Shown piece after piece: positions 10,869-22,564 of a stretch of 64,000 nucleotides of DNA. The first letter of the stretch is position 1. Each line of letters begins with the position of its first letter. The notes under the pieces are model-generated. The model searched no databases, was not told the DNA's origin, and saw only the letters and a program-made list of their open reading frames with translations. The DNA comes from Orientallactaga sibirica. Lineage: Eukaryota > Chordata > Mammalia > Rodentia > Dipodidae. Position numbers and translations under genes: made by a program. Where the stretch lies: assembly GCA_036365145.1 (NCBI GenBank), contig JAEOAD010000024.1, positions 7,835,001 to 7,899,000 of the forward strand, read 5' to 3'.

Positions 10869-12331
10869 AAATATTTCTTCTTAAAAAATCAAAAGGTAAG
10901 TCAAAGTAAAACATTTTAAATATAGGTAGGAAATTTATGAATAATAAGCAAACTTTAATATTCAACTTGTTCTAATAATCTATTTTGTAAACATTTGGGC
11001 TAAACTGCTTATCTAAACTTTCAGTGATAATCATTTCAGTAATAACAAGATCAAAAATAATAGTCTAGGATGGGTGCATGCTAGGTAATATAAGTGATGC
11101 AATCATGATAAACAAAAGAGACATTTGTCTTAATTTAATTTTTCTATTCTTACCAGGATTATTTTGGCAGTGACTCCAAATTTCTATCCTCTGTCCTATT
11201 CATTGAGTATTCCAAGAATTTTTAACTAATATTATTCAATACACATTATACAAAGATTTTATTATAGTATAAATTCAAATAGAAATACATATTTTAGATA
11301 TTTGCACTTTGCGAACCATCAACATTTTCAGTGACCTTGAATTCTTAGTCACACAGATCTACCTTAAAGGTGGAGTGTACATCTCCAGTTTTATGTACAG
11401 TTGAAAGCTGTACTTTGCACTAGATAAATAAGTGCAATCATGTTTTCCTACTGAAATCTTTCTTAGACCTCTGGATTAGGGGGAAAAATGAAGATATTCA
11501 GAGGATCAGAATGTAATAGGCAACAAGAGGAAAATTGAATCAGAGAAATAGAGTAGCTATTCCTGTTTGAACCTTACAGAGTAATAGGGTTTATATAAAC
11601 ATAAGCTAAACGGACCATTTTATCTCCTTCGGAGATTTCTGGGAAGCAAACTCATGAGAGTAATACTTCACCAGCAAGGGCTCAACATATCTTCCACCAA
11701 GTACTTAGTCAGTTTTCATAGAAAAAGTCAGTATTTTAAATGACATCCTTAAGAGAGTAAGCCAGACCATTTATTCTCTGGAGTCTGAAGAAAATAAATT
11801 TGGAGTGGGAAATGATGTAGAAAGAAACTCCTTTTTTTTTTTTTTTATTTTGTATTTCATCCAATTTCATAGGCATTCTACAGACTACATTCAGATCCCC
11901 AAACTTAAAAATGAAAACTTTTGTTATTTGTTCCTGTGGAAAATTGATATAACTTGTGAAAAGATTCTTCTGGCTCATTTATGTCCCGAGGTGCCTTAAT
12001 ACTTTGTATATAATTAGTAACATACCAGTAACGTTTAGGTATGAAATATGTTAATTTTGCTTGGAGACACATATTTAGTCCTTAACATTCATGTTCAGTA
12101 ATTTCTTACTAATTTTTTTTCCATGCAATTTTATGCTCACTCCTCTGAAAAAGTTTTTTTTTTTTTTTTTTTTCCACATGACGGCTAATTTGAAAAGATG
12201 TTAAGAAGTTTTTCCCAACATTATTGTACTTTATGCTTCACCCTATGTAAATATTTTTAACAAGTCTGCATAAATCCATATAGTTCAACTTGAAAGTCCC
12301 TTTCTAATTCCTTCTTCAAGAATTGTAACTA
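10869..12331. other. Unique AT-rich DNA
   Basis: No gene or repeat family recognised. A T tract lies at about 12153-12172 and a shorter one at 11832-11846. Confidence 0.5.
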
Positions 12332-12610
12332 TGGGGCTGGAGAGATGGTTTAGAGGTTAAGGCGTTTGCCTGCAAAGCCAAAGGACCCCAGTTTGATTCC
12401 CCAGGATCCACATAAGCCAGATGTACAAGGTGGTACATGCATCTGAAGTGTGTTTGCAGTGGCTGGAGGCCCTGGCATGCGCATTCTCTCTCTTTCTCTC
12501 TCTGCCCCTTTCTCGCTCTCTCAAATAAATAAATAAAATTTTTAAAAAAGGCAGCTTCTTCAGCAAGTCAAATAACACACACACACACACACACACAAAA
12601 GTTGTAACTA
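12323..12610 (+). mobile_element. tRNA-type SINE with extra 3' tail inside the target duplication
   Basis: The SINE body (12332-12550) is well preserved, from GGGGCTGGAGAGATGG to CAAATAAATAAATAAAA. Copies of TTGTAACTA at 12323-12331 and 12602-12610 look like the target-site duplication, but the right copy lies about 50 bp beyond the SINE tail. The extra piece holds GCAGCTTCTTCAGCAAGTCA, then (CA)n at about 12575-12596 and AAAA. It may be a 3' transduction or later insertion. Confidence 0.85.
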
Positions 12611-14098
12611 GGAAGTATGAGTCCCTTGGTATACACATTAAAAAAAAAAAAAAAAAAACACTCTTCTGCATATGAAAAAATGTTAAGGTTTTCTATCTTC
12701 AGACCCACTCAGAAGATTTTAATGGTTTTATGTTAATTTTTTCATGGCATGCAGATACAATTGTTTCTCATGTTATCATGTTTATCTATGAAAGTAGATC
12801 AATAGAAGTCATCTCTCTCTGATAAACATTTGTAAAATTGTACATGTTTTATAAAGTAAAATTCAAAGATTTAGAACTTACATCTTAACAAAAAGCATGA
12901 CTTTGTGTACATGCCTTGTTTTAGAAGTATAGTAATAAATGATAGTCATACATAGTACTATCAACAAACCAAGACCCGTGTTAATTGCATGAGATACCTG
13001 GGACTTTTCAAGTCCTTGATCTGTAGCAGTGTTTATTAGTAGTTTAAAAGGCTATATTTTAAATAAAGACCACTGAATTTCTTATGTAAAAGATAAACAG
13101 GAATGATCACATACTACTATACAGACATTACTAATAAATTACAGGGTTTGTGTTTGTTTGTTTGTTTGTTTGTCTTCTCTCACTTTTACTGGACTTCATT
13201 CTCACCTTCCAGAATACTTTTTCAAAATATTGAAGCTATAATTGTGAAGCGAGGTTAACCTCTTCAAGAATAAAATATATCAATTAGTTTAATGGTTTTA
13301 TTTCTGAAAACAATTCCATACTTTGTTTTTAATTAATTCTATTTTCTAGCATTTTTAATGATATAGGAGAAAATGGTTCTAAAATATTCTTTCATTTGGC
13401 TGTTACTGAATGGCCATATGGAACAAAACAAATATCCTCACTTTCTTTGGAAATCAGTCTTTTTTACCATGTTGAGATAACATTTAGGACTGGTTGTAAA
13501 CATTATAGTTTGCACCCTAATTAGCACTAAAATACAGTGAAACAAAAACTTTTAAAAACATAATACTGTTTTGTTAGGATATAAATTTAGCTTAATCAAA
13601 ATTGTCAACAAGTGCTACAAGTATACCTATTTCAAAACAAAATCACCATGATGAAATTCTAGTTTTCTCACACATTCCTATAACTGCTCCACATGAATGC
13701 AGTGATTCAAGAATTTGGCTGGCAGACAAACAGCTTGATACAGTAAATGGTGCCAAAGAATTCACAAACTACATGTCACTATAGAAAAAATCCATCCCCC
13801 TTATAATTGCAAGTTTTTACATATTGATCTCAATTATTTGGTGAGGCATTCATGTTGATGAATGAAAGAAATGTAAATTTTGGTACTAAATTAAACTGAG
13901 AAAGACCCTAATTATTCACTAAAACTCCCCAAAGAATGGTAATATCAAACATTAAATAAGCACTTTAGCATGGTAAAGTGATATTAAGAACTACTATGCA
14001 CAATATAGTCAAAGACTTCCATAACTCACTCTCTGAGCTTGGACTTACCATATTTGCATGGCAATAAAGTCCATTGTTAAAGATGAATTTCACTTTTC
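12611..14098. other. Unique AT-rich DNA
   Basis: Contains a poly(A) at about 12641-12658 and a (TTTG)n tract at 13147-13172. Nothing else recognised. Confidence 0.55.
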
Positions 14099-14157
<59 letters not shown>

Positions 14158-14316
14158 TGTTTTCGTTTTTGTTTTTAGAGGTAGTGTCTTGAACTAGTCC
14201 AGGCTGACCTGGAACTAATTCACTGTATAGTCTCAAGGTGGCCTCAAACGCAGGGCCATCCTCCCACCTCTGCATCCTAAATTCTGGGATTAAAGGTGTG
14301 TGCCACTACACGTAGT
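14099..14316 (-). mobile_element. B1-like SINE, reverse, with (TTTC)n tail
   Basis: The reverse B1 body (about 14160-14316) runs from CCAGGCTGACCTGGAACTA to CTGGGATTAAAGGTGTGTGCC. Its tail has expanded to (TTTC)n over 14099-14158, about 15 units. Confidence 0.92.
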
Positions 14317-14544
14317 TGTTTTTGTTTTTTGGTGTTTCATTAATTTTGTTTTTTATTTAAAAAGAAAAATAGTAATATTCAAGGTGCTAGAGAAATGTCA
14401 CAATAGTTATAGTTGCTTACTTGAAAAGCCTACTGTCTTGGCTGAGATCCCACATAAAGGAGGACAGGCTTTTGTTTGCAACAGCAAGAGAACCTGCTGT
14501 GTATTCATATGCAAACATGCACATTCACAAAAAAAGGTAATATG

Positions 14545-14990
14545 GAAGAGGTGAAACCACCAAGGTATTGTCAAGAGGAGCAAGAGTGCTGCTTCAATGA
14601 CAAGCCCATCAACCAGGTCTAGGGTGATGGAGACAGACACTGAGGATACTCCAAACTCACCAAAGCAGAAATCCAGAACCTTCTGAGAGCTTAACAATAA
14701 GGTAGACTTAAAACATACCCACCGAGGCTCAGGAAATTTTGCAGAAAGGGGGCAGAAAGATTGTTAGAGCCATAAACTAGAAAGGAATGTCCAGAGTCCA
14801 CCCCACCCCCAGCCACCACAGCTTACAATGACTGACTGATGCTCTCACATCTCATAACCCGCAACACTAGGAGGATACCAGCAATCCCATTGAGGAGGGC
14901 TCTCAGTGGAATGGGGCAGGGAGGAGGAAATGATGGTACTAACATAGGATGTGTCCATACAGTTTCTCCAAAAAAGAAGAATAATGTGGG
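14545..14990 (+). mobile_element. 5'-truncated L1, 3'-UTR end only
   Basis: Matches the end of the 3' UTR at 54.7-55.1 kb block by block: GAGGTGAAACCAC, GTGCTGCTTC, GGAGACAGACAC, GTAGACTTAAAACA, CCAGCAATCCCA, GGGGCAGGGAGGA and GTGTCCATAC. The insertion holds about 450 bp of non-coding L1 tail. The reverse frame of 96 codons inside it is a shadow. Confidence 0.85.
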
Positions 14991-15894
14991 TTCTAAGGTC
15001 AGACAAACCTAAGAGTAACTCTAATTTTATTTAATACCTATAAATCAGTTTATTTAATTGCAATAGTATAATAATTTAAATATTCTTAAGGGATTACTAA
15101 GGCAATAATAACATGAAAATATAGCAGGGTTATATAGGTTATGAACAAAACATGCTAAATTAAAGATTTTTTTTTTTTTTTAACAAATACCTGAGATCTC
15201 ATTTCACATTAATGTAATGACTGTCCAGCATGGAGTATATATCATCAGTGAAGCCATGTTTGAGGCAGTATAAGTAAAAAGAATGTTTTGAATCTATGGA
15301 AATCTAAATTCATAGAACAAACCAACTTTGGTTTCAACAAAGCAGCTCAGATTTGTTAAACTGAATAATGCTCCCCAAAGCTATGCTGAACTCCACCAGT
15401 TCATCTCCAGAACATGTGAATACTACTTTCTATCACAAAAGAAACTTTTCCAATATGTTTATGAATCTCGAAACAAGGAAATTCTACTGGATTTTAACAG
15501 TGGGGAATATTTGTAAACACATTTTTCTTTTTTTTTTTTTTTTTTTTTGTAAAATGGAGACAGCAGGAAATCTCAACTACATAGATATGAAACAAGAGGG
15601 TCAGGTGATGCAAATAAGTCTCTAGCTAAAGCTACAAGCAGCAAGAAAGGAAAATCAGATGAACAGTAGTATCCCTGGAGCAAGCCCTGCCAAAGCTTGA
15701 TCTTAGATCAGTCAACCTGATTTGAACTTCTAGTCTCCTGAACAGTAAGGTAACTTTGTGTTGTTGTAATACCCTAAGTTTGTGGGTATTTGTGGTCAGT
15801 AACTGGACACAAATTCATAGGGAAATGGCAAAGGGAAAGTAGAGACTGAATCCTTGGAGGCACTGAAGAAGAATGACATTCAAACAGAGATTGA
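14991..15894. other. Unique sequence with T tracts
   Basis: T runs at about 15166-15181 and 15529-15548; no gene or clear repeat body recognised. Confidence 0.5.
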
Positions 15895-16286
15895 TTTGGA
15901 GACATGTCTCAGTGTTTAAGTAAGCTTCCTGCAGAAGCATGAGGGCCTGAGGTGGCCAGCAACTGTCCACATAGCACATAAACACCTGGTATGGCCAGTT
16001 GTGCCTGTAACTCCAGTCCTGTCAAGGGATAAGAGATCAGAGAATTACTCAGGCTTGTACCAAACAGCAAGATGGTACATCAGCTAGACTCCAGCTCAAA
16101 ATAAGAATTGGCAGAAGAGTGAGGGACACGGACATCACACATTCTTCTCTGGTTACCACAGTTGAGTGCCAACCACTACATGCAAGTTCTTGGTGTGACA
16201 CAAAGGCATGTGCATGTGTACACACCATAAACACCACACCACACTACATCACACACACACACACACACGAAAAAAAAAAAAAAAAA
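15895..16286 (+). mobile_element. B3-like SINE
   Basis: Old B2-superfamily element. The head is diverged (TTTGGAGACATGTCTCAGTG), followed by GCATGAGGGCCTGAG, a middle with TGCCTGTAACTCCAG, and a CA-rich tail ending in (CA)n and poly(A) at 16250-16286. Confidence 0.72.
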
Positions 16287-16832
16287 GTCACTCAGTCTCT
16301 TATGACAATACTGTAAGCATCAGGTGATAATGAGTAGGACTTGGGTAGTGGTAGTATTGATGTGACCAGAGAAAACAAGGAAAGATGGTTCACCCTATAC
16401 ACAGATCATGATGATGAGTACACTGGAACCAATGGTACCTATTTAGACCAGGTTAAGTTTTAGGAAATAGCATTAGTTTGCATATGGACTACTGAACATA
16501 CTCACCAAAGTAAATAGTCAGGAACAATAAGGGTGGCAGTCCTATACATTTATAGTACCTGTGATATATTTAGAGCTATATTATGAGGGTCAAAAGGTAA
16601 GACATGTATACATTGCTCATTTAAAATATAATAAATAAAAAAGTTATTTATTATTTTTTACTGAATAAATATAGATCTCAACTTTATTCAGTTTTTCTGT
16701 GATTAGAACAATATATTCTTGTAACTTAAGTTCAAATTCCCACCTTAAGTCACATCTGAGGAAAATGCAGGAATACAAAATAAAAGAAAAATACACAGAA
16801 TGCTAAGTATAAAACAGAAAATGTGAAGAATG
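16287..16832. other. Unique AT-rich DNA
   Basis: Nothing recognised before the L1 begins. Confidence 0.5.
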
Positions 16833-17401
16833 GAAAAAAAGACAGTTTCTTCAACAAATTGTGCTGGGCAAACTGGACAACCATATGTAGGAAAATGAAA
16901 CTCGATCCACACACCTCACCATATACAAAATCAAGTCCAAGTGGATCAAAAACCTTAATATAAAACCGGAAACTCTGCTACTACTGAAAGAAAAAATAGG
17001 AGGACTCTTCCACTACATAGGAGTGGGACAAGACTTCCTGAACAAAACCCTAGCAGCTCAGGAAATTAAACAATCTTATGAGGCTGAAAAGCTTTTTTAC
17101 TGACAAATATACTATAACCAAAGCCAGCAGATTACCCACAGAATGGGAGAAATTTTTCACCAGCTATACAACTGACAGAGGCCTAACTTCTAGAATTTAT
17201 GAAGAACTCCAAAGCCTAAACAATAAATCATCAAACAACCCACTGACAAAATGGGGCAGAGAACTGCACGGGGAGTTCTCAGAGGAAGAAATACAAATAG
17301 CAAACACACACTTAAGAAAATGTTCAACATCCCTAATCATCAGGGAAATGCAAATTAAAAACACTATGATATTCTACCTTATCCCAGTAAGGATAGCTAA
17401 C

Positions 17402-17435
<34 letters not shown>

Positions 17436-17673
17436 TGGATAGATGGCTTAGTGGTTAAGGCACGTGCCTGCTAAGCCTAATAACCCGATACCAATCTCCA
17501 GGTCCCACGTTTAGCCAGATACAAAGTGACGTAAGGGCGCAATGCCGCACTTGCCCACAAGAGGGCGCACACATATGGATTTCGTTCACAGCAACTGAGA
17601 CTGCTGGCATGCTCATTCTCTACCTGTCTCCCTCTCCCTCTCTCTCTGTCTGTCTCTCTGTGGATCTCTCCAA

Positions 17674-17711
<38 letters not shown>

Positions 17712-18144
17712 GATGGTGAGGCTGTGGAAAAAAGGAACAAGCTTTCACTGTTGGTGGGAATGTAAAATGTTTCAACCATTATGGAAAGCTATATGGAGAC
17801 TCCTGAAAAGGATGACTATAGACCTACCATCACATCCAGTTATTCCCTTACTGGGCATTTACCCTAAAGGCTCCAAGCCTCGGATCAGAGAGATTTGCTC
17901 AACCATGTTTATAGCTGCTCAATTCATAATAGCTAAGAGCTGGAACCAACTGAGATGTCCATCATTAGATGAATGGATAACTAAGATGTGGTATATCTAC
18001 ACTATGGAATTCTATGTAGCAATAAGGAAGGATGAAATAATGAAGCTCAAAACAAAATGGTCGAACATGGAACAGATCCTAAGTGAGCTCACCCAATCAC
18101 AGAAAGATAATCGTTGCATGGTCTCGTTTATCTGTCACTCCTAA
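16833..18144 (+). pseudogene. LINE-1 ORF2 C-terminal remnant
   Basis: Remnant of the L1 ORF2 protein, which in intact elements supplies the endonuclease and reverse transcriptase for target-primed retrotransposition. Only the region C-terminal to the polymerase remains. Recognisable pieces are FNKLCWANW and ICRKMKLDP near 16850-16905, GVGQDFLNKT near 17030, RLPTEWEKFFTSY near 17120, HCWWECK near 17745, PLLGIYPKG near 17860 and MWYIYTMEF near 17990. HCWWECK belongs to the cysteine-rich C-terminal segment. The frame shifts near 16925 and again near 17070, and the SINE splits it from 17405 to 17709. The last segment runs in one frame to the stop at 18142. Not functional. Confidence 0.95.
17433..17709 (+). 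mobile_element. tRNA-type SINE (longer subfamily) inside L1 ORF2
   Basis: Inserted in an A-rich stretch of the L1; the L1 reads CATTAAAA on the left and resumes after the SINE poly(A) at 17710. It starts GGCTGGATAGATGGCTTAGT. It belongs to the variant also seen at 50.5 kb, with a segment containing ACTTGCCCAC and TTCACAGCA in place of the GTTTGCAGTGG type. It shows that the SINE was active after this L1 landed. Confidence 0.93.
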
Positions 18145-18200
18145 CCTGAATCCACCTGAGATGATGCCAAACCTAATAAGTATCCTGAGGACCAGACAAG

Positions 18201-18255
18201 AGGGAGGGTGGGATTGGGGGGGGGTAAGGGTGGGAGGGAGGGTAAAGGTGGGGGA
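18201..18255 (+). other. G-rich tract in L1 3' UTR
   Basis: At least six runs of three or more G, including one of nine, with short loops. The tract can in principle form a G-quadruplex on the plus (L1 sense) strand. G-rich polypurine tracts are a known feature of mammalian L1 3' UTRs. Confidence 0.85.
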
Positions 18256-19817
18256 CACAAATAGGTACCCAAAAGGAAATGGTATTATAAAACCCTATAT
18301 TCTGAACAACAGGCTAAAACATTGGTCCCTCAGCAGGCCCACAAAGGGAACACCTGAACCACAGGGAACTGGGGAGAACATCATGAAGACCAACCTTAAT
18401 CTTTTCCTGTTTTTTTCTCTCTCCTTTTCTCTCTTTCTCTGTCTCTCTCTCTCCCTCCCTTTCCTCTCTATACTCACTTTCTCTTTTATATTAACATATC
18501 TTTTTCTTCCTTCACCTTCCTTGGCACTTCCTTGTAACTCCTAGTACCAGCACAGGGTTAAATTTCACGATGAGCTGTTGATCCGAGAGACCTACAAGGT
18601 TTCCCCCCCCAAAAAAGACAGATTTCTGTCAGAGTTTTTGATGACCCAACAAAGGTTAATGATAAGACCCTACTGTCGAAGACAGCATACGTGGGTGAGA
18701 CAAAACATGGAGAGAGCTAGTCAGAATCTGGAAGAGGGTCAGTCCCCAGACAGTTAGCTAGTCTAGTGCCAGAGGGTGCTAAACTAGTGACTGGGGGAGA
18801 ATGACTGACATCTGTCCAAACAACTCGCAGTCTAAGCTACCCAGCAGGAAACAACCTGACATAATGCTCAAACAAGTGCAGTAGTGGCACACACCCATGA
18901 TGGGTAACCAACTGCTCTTGATTTGGCTAATAGATCCACTCAGTGGAATGGAAATCATTAAACTGTGAAATAAGTCAAAACCATGTACAAAAAATGAGCC
19001 CAGTCTCCAAGATCAAGCTCCCACCAAAAGTGGGCTAGAAGAGGGCCTACACATATATAATTCTCTCTAAAATAGCTATGGCCATTCCATCTATCTAGTA
19101 CTAACTTCTCTGTCTGTTGGAGTAATTTGCTTATCTTTTTCAGATGGATGAGGAACCTGAAGGGAGGATCAGCCTATCACACCTCACCAGGGCCCCAGCT
19201 GAAACCATAGAATAAGGCAGGGAAAGGGCAAGAGTAAAGCTTTCTTGGTGAACATGATACCAGAAAAAGGCTGCAGGAGATAAACATAGAGAACATCCAA
19301 CTCCTACTAAGCCAGATATCCAGAGACATGGAAGCTCCCAAAACCTCATCACTGATGTACAACTAAAATGATCCCAAAGTGGCGGAAGAGGGGGCGGAAA
19401 GAGTGTTAGAGCCACAAGTTGGGTCATTGTGCGCAGAGACTTGGCCTATCCCCCATAACTCTTGACTACCCCCACAATGCATGAACCACATTCCCCATTG
19501 ATGAGGGTTCCTTTGGAGGGGTCAGGACAGGGAGGAGGATAATGGAGTCACCAATAATATGTAAAATTAGAATAATGTAAATAAATAAATAAATAATAAA
19601 TGAAAAAAAAAACAAAAAAAATAGCAAGTGTACTAATAATTACTTTGGGGCTATTATCATGACATGTAGGGATAAATAAAATCTGATAATCTCAATGAGT
19701 AAGGTGGTAAATCAAGGCACATGTAAAGTAAAATGTCTGAATTCCACAGATGCAGCCTTTTTAATAAAGTGATATAAATGTAACATTAACAAAATTATCC
19801 TTTCTACAATTATAAAT

Positions 19818-20205
19818 GGTAAGTGTATGGCACAATGCCAGACCTAGCCAGACCGCATGCCAGAAGAAACCAGGAAGTGTCTTCTGTGGACATGGCATCC
19901 TGCACAGGCCTGGCATGACAGCTACAGTCCCATGCTCACAAGAAACCTGCTGCGAGATGATCTGCCCGGAGACTGGCTGTCATTGGTCACAAGAAGGGGC
20001 CCACCGCATTCAGTGATTGGCCAGCCAAACCCCTTAAAACCCCCTACACTTCCTTGAATAAACAAGTTTGCAGCAGCTCACCCTCTGCTGCTCCCACCCA
20101 ACTCCCAGAGTCTGTGTCGTGACTCCACGCCTCTCACGCCCTACCCAGCAGAGACCACCTGCCGTCCCTCCTGGGCTGGCCCTAGGAGGGACACCAACAG
20201 GTAAG
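19818..20205. mobile_element. Solo LTR of a class II-like endogenous retrovirus
   Basis: The LTR body is 19824-20199 (376 bp). It starts TGTATGGC and ends ACCAACA, so it has the TG...CA ends. It is flanked by a perfect 6-bp duplication GGTAAG (19818-19823 and 20200-20205). Six-base duplications are typical of ERVK/IAP-type (class II) elements. On the plus strand there is a CCAAT-type box (GATTGG near 20015), a TATA-like CCTTAAAAC near 20032 and AATAAA at 20057-20062, so the retroviral sense strand is plus. It is more GC- and CpG-rich than its surroundings. No internal region remains, so it probably arose by LTR-LTR recombination. Small frames inside it are not genes. Confidence 0.88.
20057..20062 (+). 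promoter_or_regulatory. LTR polyadenylation signal AATAAA
   Basis: Canonical hexamer about 25 bp downstream of the TATA-like motif in the solo LTR. The spacing suits a compact R region. Confidence 0.65.
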
Positions 20206-20779
20206 AACAATATATCTGACAATAGTAACAATTACTGTTTACCTCCAGGTACTAAAAATACTTACTTTTCTTAGAAATCTGCCTGTCTTTCCTAATTGTG
20301 TTACTTAACTGACTGTTACAGGTAAAAACGTAGGCCTCTACAAATGACGCTGTGTGTCACAAACCATTTGCGAAGCACTGTTGTCTCAAAAACTTTTCAG
20401 ATGTTACACAATATTGTAGAATAGTAGAACAAAGCTACAGTAATTTTAATGTCCATGCATCACTAACATGTCTTAGCAAAAATTAATATGATGTATTCAG
20501 AAAAAAATGATATAGAGTATAAGGAGACAAGGAGCTAATATAACAGAAACAATTTCAAACAAACTTTGAGTATCTTACTAAGTGTAACATGTGGTTTTAC
20601 TGTGAATTCCCCTTAAATTTTTGGATAGGAGTATCACCAGTAATGATATTGATTTGAAGAGTGAAAAATAATAATCTGTTATACATATAAGCAGCTTGGG
20701 AGGTAAACTTGCTGTCATACCCCACAATAAGGTTGCTTGTCTTGGGTGTTATAAGTAGCCATATGAAAATCCTGATGAG
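20206..20779. other. Unique AT-rich DNA
   Basis: Nothing recognised. Confidence 0.5.
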
Positions 20780-20940
20780 TTTTGGAGGATAGTTTAGTGA
20801 TTAATAGCTATGGCTTGTAAAGCCTAACAGCTCATGTTCAATCCCCAAGTCACCTACATAAGCTGTACCTGAAAAGTGATGCAAGGTTCTAGTTTTCATT
20901 TTCAAAGGCAGAGGAGCATGGACACACATACACACACCAC
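20780..20940 (+). mobile_element. Old tRNA-type SINE
   Basis: Diverged forward copy: a head like GGAGGATAGTTTAGTGATTA, then GTAAAGCCTAACAGC and ACCTACATAAGCTGTACCTG. The CT-rich part is eroded. An AAAT-rich stretch follows at about 20955-21000. Confidence 0.68.
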
Positions 20941-22127
20941 ATTAACTACTAAGAATAGTAATAATAAATAAATAAAAATAATAAAATAAAAAATAAATAA
21001 CTGATAATAGCGATAAAAAGTGATAAAAATGAAAGAAAATATTAAAAGGTCACATGCAATATAATGACATTACAGCTATTAAAGACCCAAATTTGAGGAC
21101 AGGAAGATAAATGGTTACCATGGGATAGATGAGGATTGGGAAAGAGACAGGAGGGAATTTTGAGGGAAGATGGACCTTTTCTAGCTTAATTTAGTAGTCG
21201 TTATATAACTGTATCCAGTTGTTAAATTCATGAAAATATACTGAAAAGGATGAATTTTACTGTATGTAAATTATCCTTTCAGGGATATTTAAAAACAATA
21301 GATTTTGTTCCTTAATTCTGGGGTTCTTTAAATTATTTTAAAATCACAACTTTTCAGTTTATTTTCACCCTATCAAATTTTTTTTTTTTTTTTTTTGCTT
21401 TTCAGAATTCCAAAGTTTATATGAAATAATAGCTCATTTGCATTCAACCCCCAGGCTAACACATAAAAATGATATAAAAGAAAGGAAAATTGTTCCACCT
21501 TTTTCTTCCATATTATTTTTATTTAATTGAGAGGAAAGCAAAATAAAGATGGAATAAATTGCTCTGGTCATGTTATGAGTATCAAGAAAATCAATAAAAA
21601 ATGTAATGTAAACAAAACCAGTGTAAGTACCTCTAGCTAGAGAGAAAACCACATAACATGAACTTTGGTTTTCAGTGGGTAACAGCATACCATGAAGATC
21701 CAGGTGTACATGTGAAGAGAAATGGAGTCTTGCTTGCTACACTATTGCCCAAAGTCTGACTTGATCTGATAAGGCTGGAGGTTACTTCATCTGAGATACT
21801 TTAGCTCTTCTGGCAATAATCATTAACTTACCTTCCTTGCTGAATGCTCCAAAAAAAGGAGAGACCATGTACCTCTGACAGCTGTGAGTAAAGGTCTCGT
21901 AGTTTTCTTAAATATAAGCAAAGAAGTTATTCTAATGAAATGTTATCTGAAGAGCACATATATATCATATATGTATTAAAGATATTATTTATGTCTACAT
22001 TATGAAATAAAATCAGAGGGCTGAGTCCTCTGTAGAATAAAAGAAGAAAAGCAAGCATAGAACTAGATACAGAATTATTTTTCTCTCTTCTCTCTATTTC
22101 TGTCTTTTGTCTCTCTCTCCACCCCTT
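20941..22127. other. Unique AT-rich DNA
   Basis: Contains a T tract at about 21379-21396 and a CT-rich patch at about 22080-22120. No gene recognised. Confidence 0.5.
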
Positions 22128-22281
22128 TTCTGACATGATTTCACCAGCCACCTCATAGTCCTTCCACCATAACTGTACATTCATGATGGGTTCTAGCTTC
22201 AAATGGAGAGTCAAAATAAACCCTCCTACCTTTAGTCCTTTTTGTCAGCTATTTTATCATAGCATTGAGAAAAGTAATGAA
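22128..22281 (+). mobile_element. Partial hAT-like non-autonomous DNA transposon
   Basis: Shares its end with the element at 57.8-58.1 kb: CATGATGGG, an AAATAAACCCTCCT block, TTTTGTCAGCTATTTTATCA and AAAAGTAATGA. This resembles the 3' end of rodent URR1-type elements. Only the 3' half is recognisable. Confidence 0.55.
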
Positions 22282-22350
22282 TGGTGTGAATAGCACAGCA
22301 TCTTTAAACTTTTAGGTTAACTCTAGGAAGAGAAAGGAAGGATGGTTAAA

Positions 22351-22511
22351 AAGCTTTTATATGGCTGGGCGTGGTGGCACACACCTTTAATCCCAGCACT
22401 TGGGAGGCAGAGGTAGGAGGATTGCTGCGAGTTCGAGGACACCCTGAGACTACATAGTGAATTCCAGGTCAGCCTGAGCTAGAGTGAAACCCTACCTCGA
22501 AAAACCAAAAA

Positions 22512-22554
<43 letters not shown>

Positions 22555-22564
22555 GCTTTTATAC
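22351..22564 (+). mobile_element. B1-like SINE with 11-bp target duplication and (AAAT)n tail
   Basis: Well-preserved forward B1-like body (22363-22553) from GGCTGGGCGTGGTGGCACAC to CCCTACCTCGAAAAACC, with a long (AAAT)n tail. Copies of AAGCTTTTATA at 22351-22361 and 22554-22564 are the target-site duplication. Confidence 0.96.

Larger units (their letters stand above)
16833..19621 (+). mobile_element. 5'-truncated LINE-1 (ORF2 C-terminus plus complete 3' UTR)
   Basis: Largest transposon here. It begins inside the C-terminal third of ORF2. ORF2 runs to a TAA stop at 18142-18144, interrupted by a tRNA-type SINE. A 3' UTR of about 1.45 kb follows, with a G-rich tract at 18201-18255, a pyrimidine-rich stretch at about 18405-18540, and the terminal block also seen in the shorter L1 copies. 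The element closes with an AAAT/A-rich tail at about 19580-19621. I could not define a convincing target-site duplication. It is immobile: the 5' UTR, ORF1, and the endonuclease and reverse-transcriptase domains are missing. Confidence 0.95.

Noticed and set aside
14407..14697. 96-codon reverse frame with a hydrophobic stretch
   Set aside because: It mostly lies antisense to an L1 3' UTR end; the hydrophobic look comes from CAGCAG-type sequence.
17477..17779. 100-codon reverse frame with Phe and Arg/Glu runs
   Set aside because: It is antisense to the SINE inserted in L1 ORF2.
19140..19427. Reverse frame of 95 codons
   Set aside because: It is antisense to the 3' UTR of the 2.8-kb L1, with no independent support.
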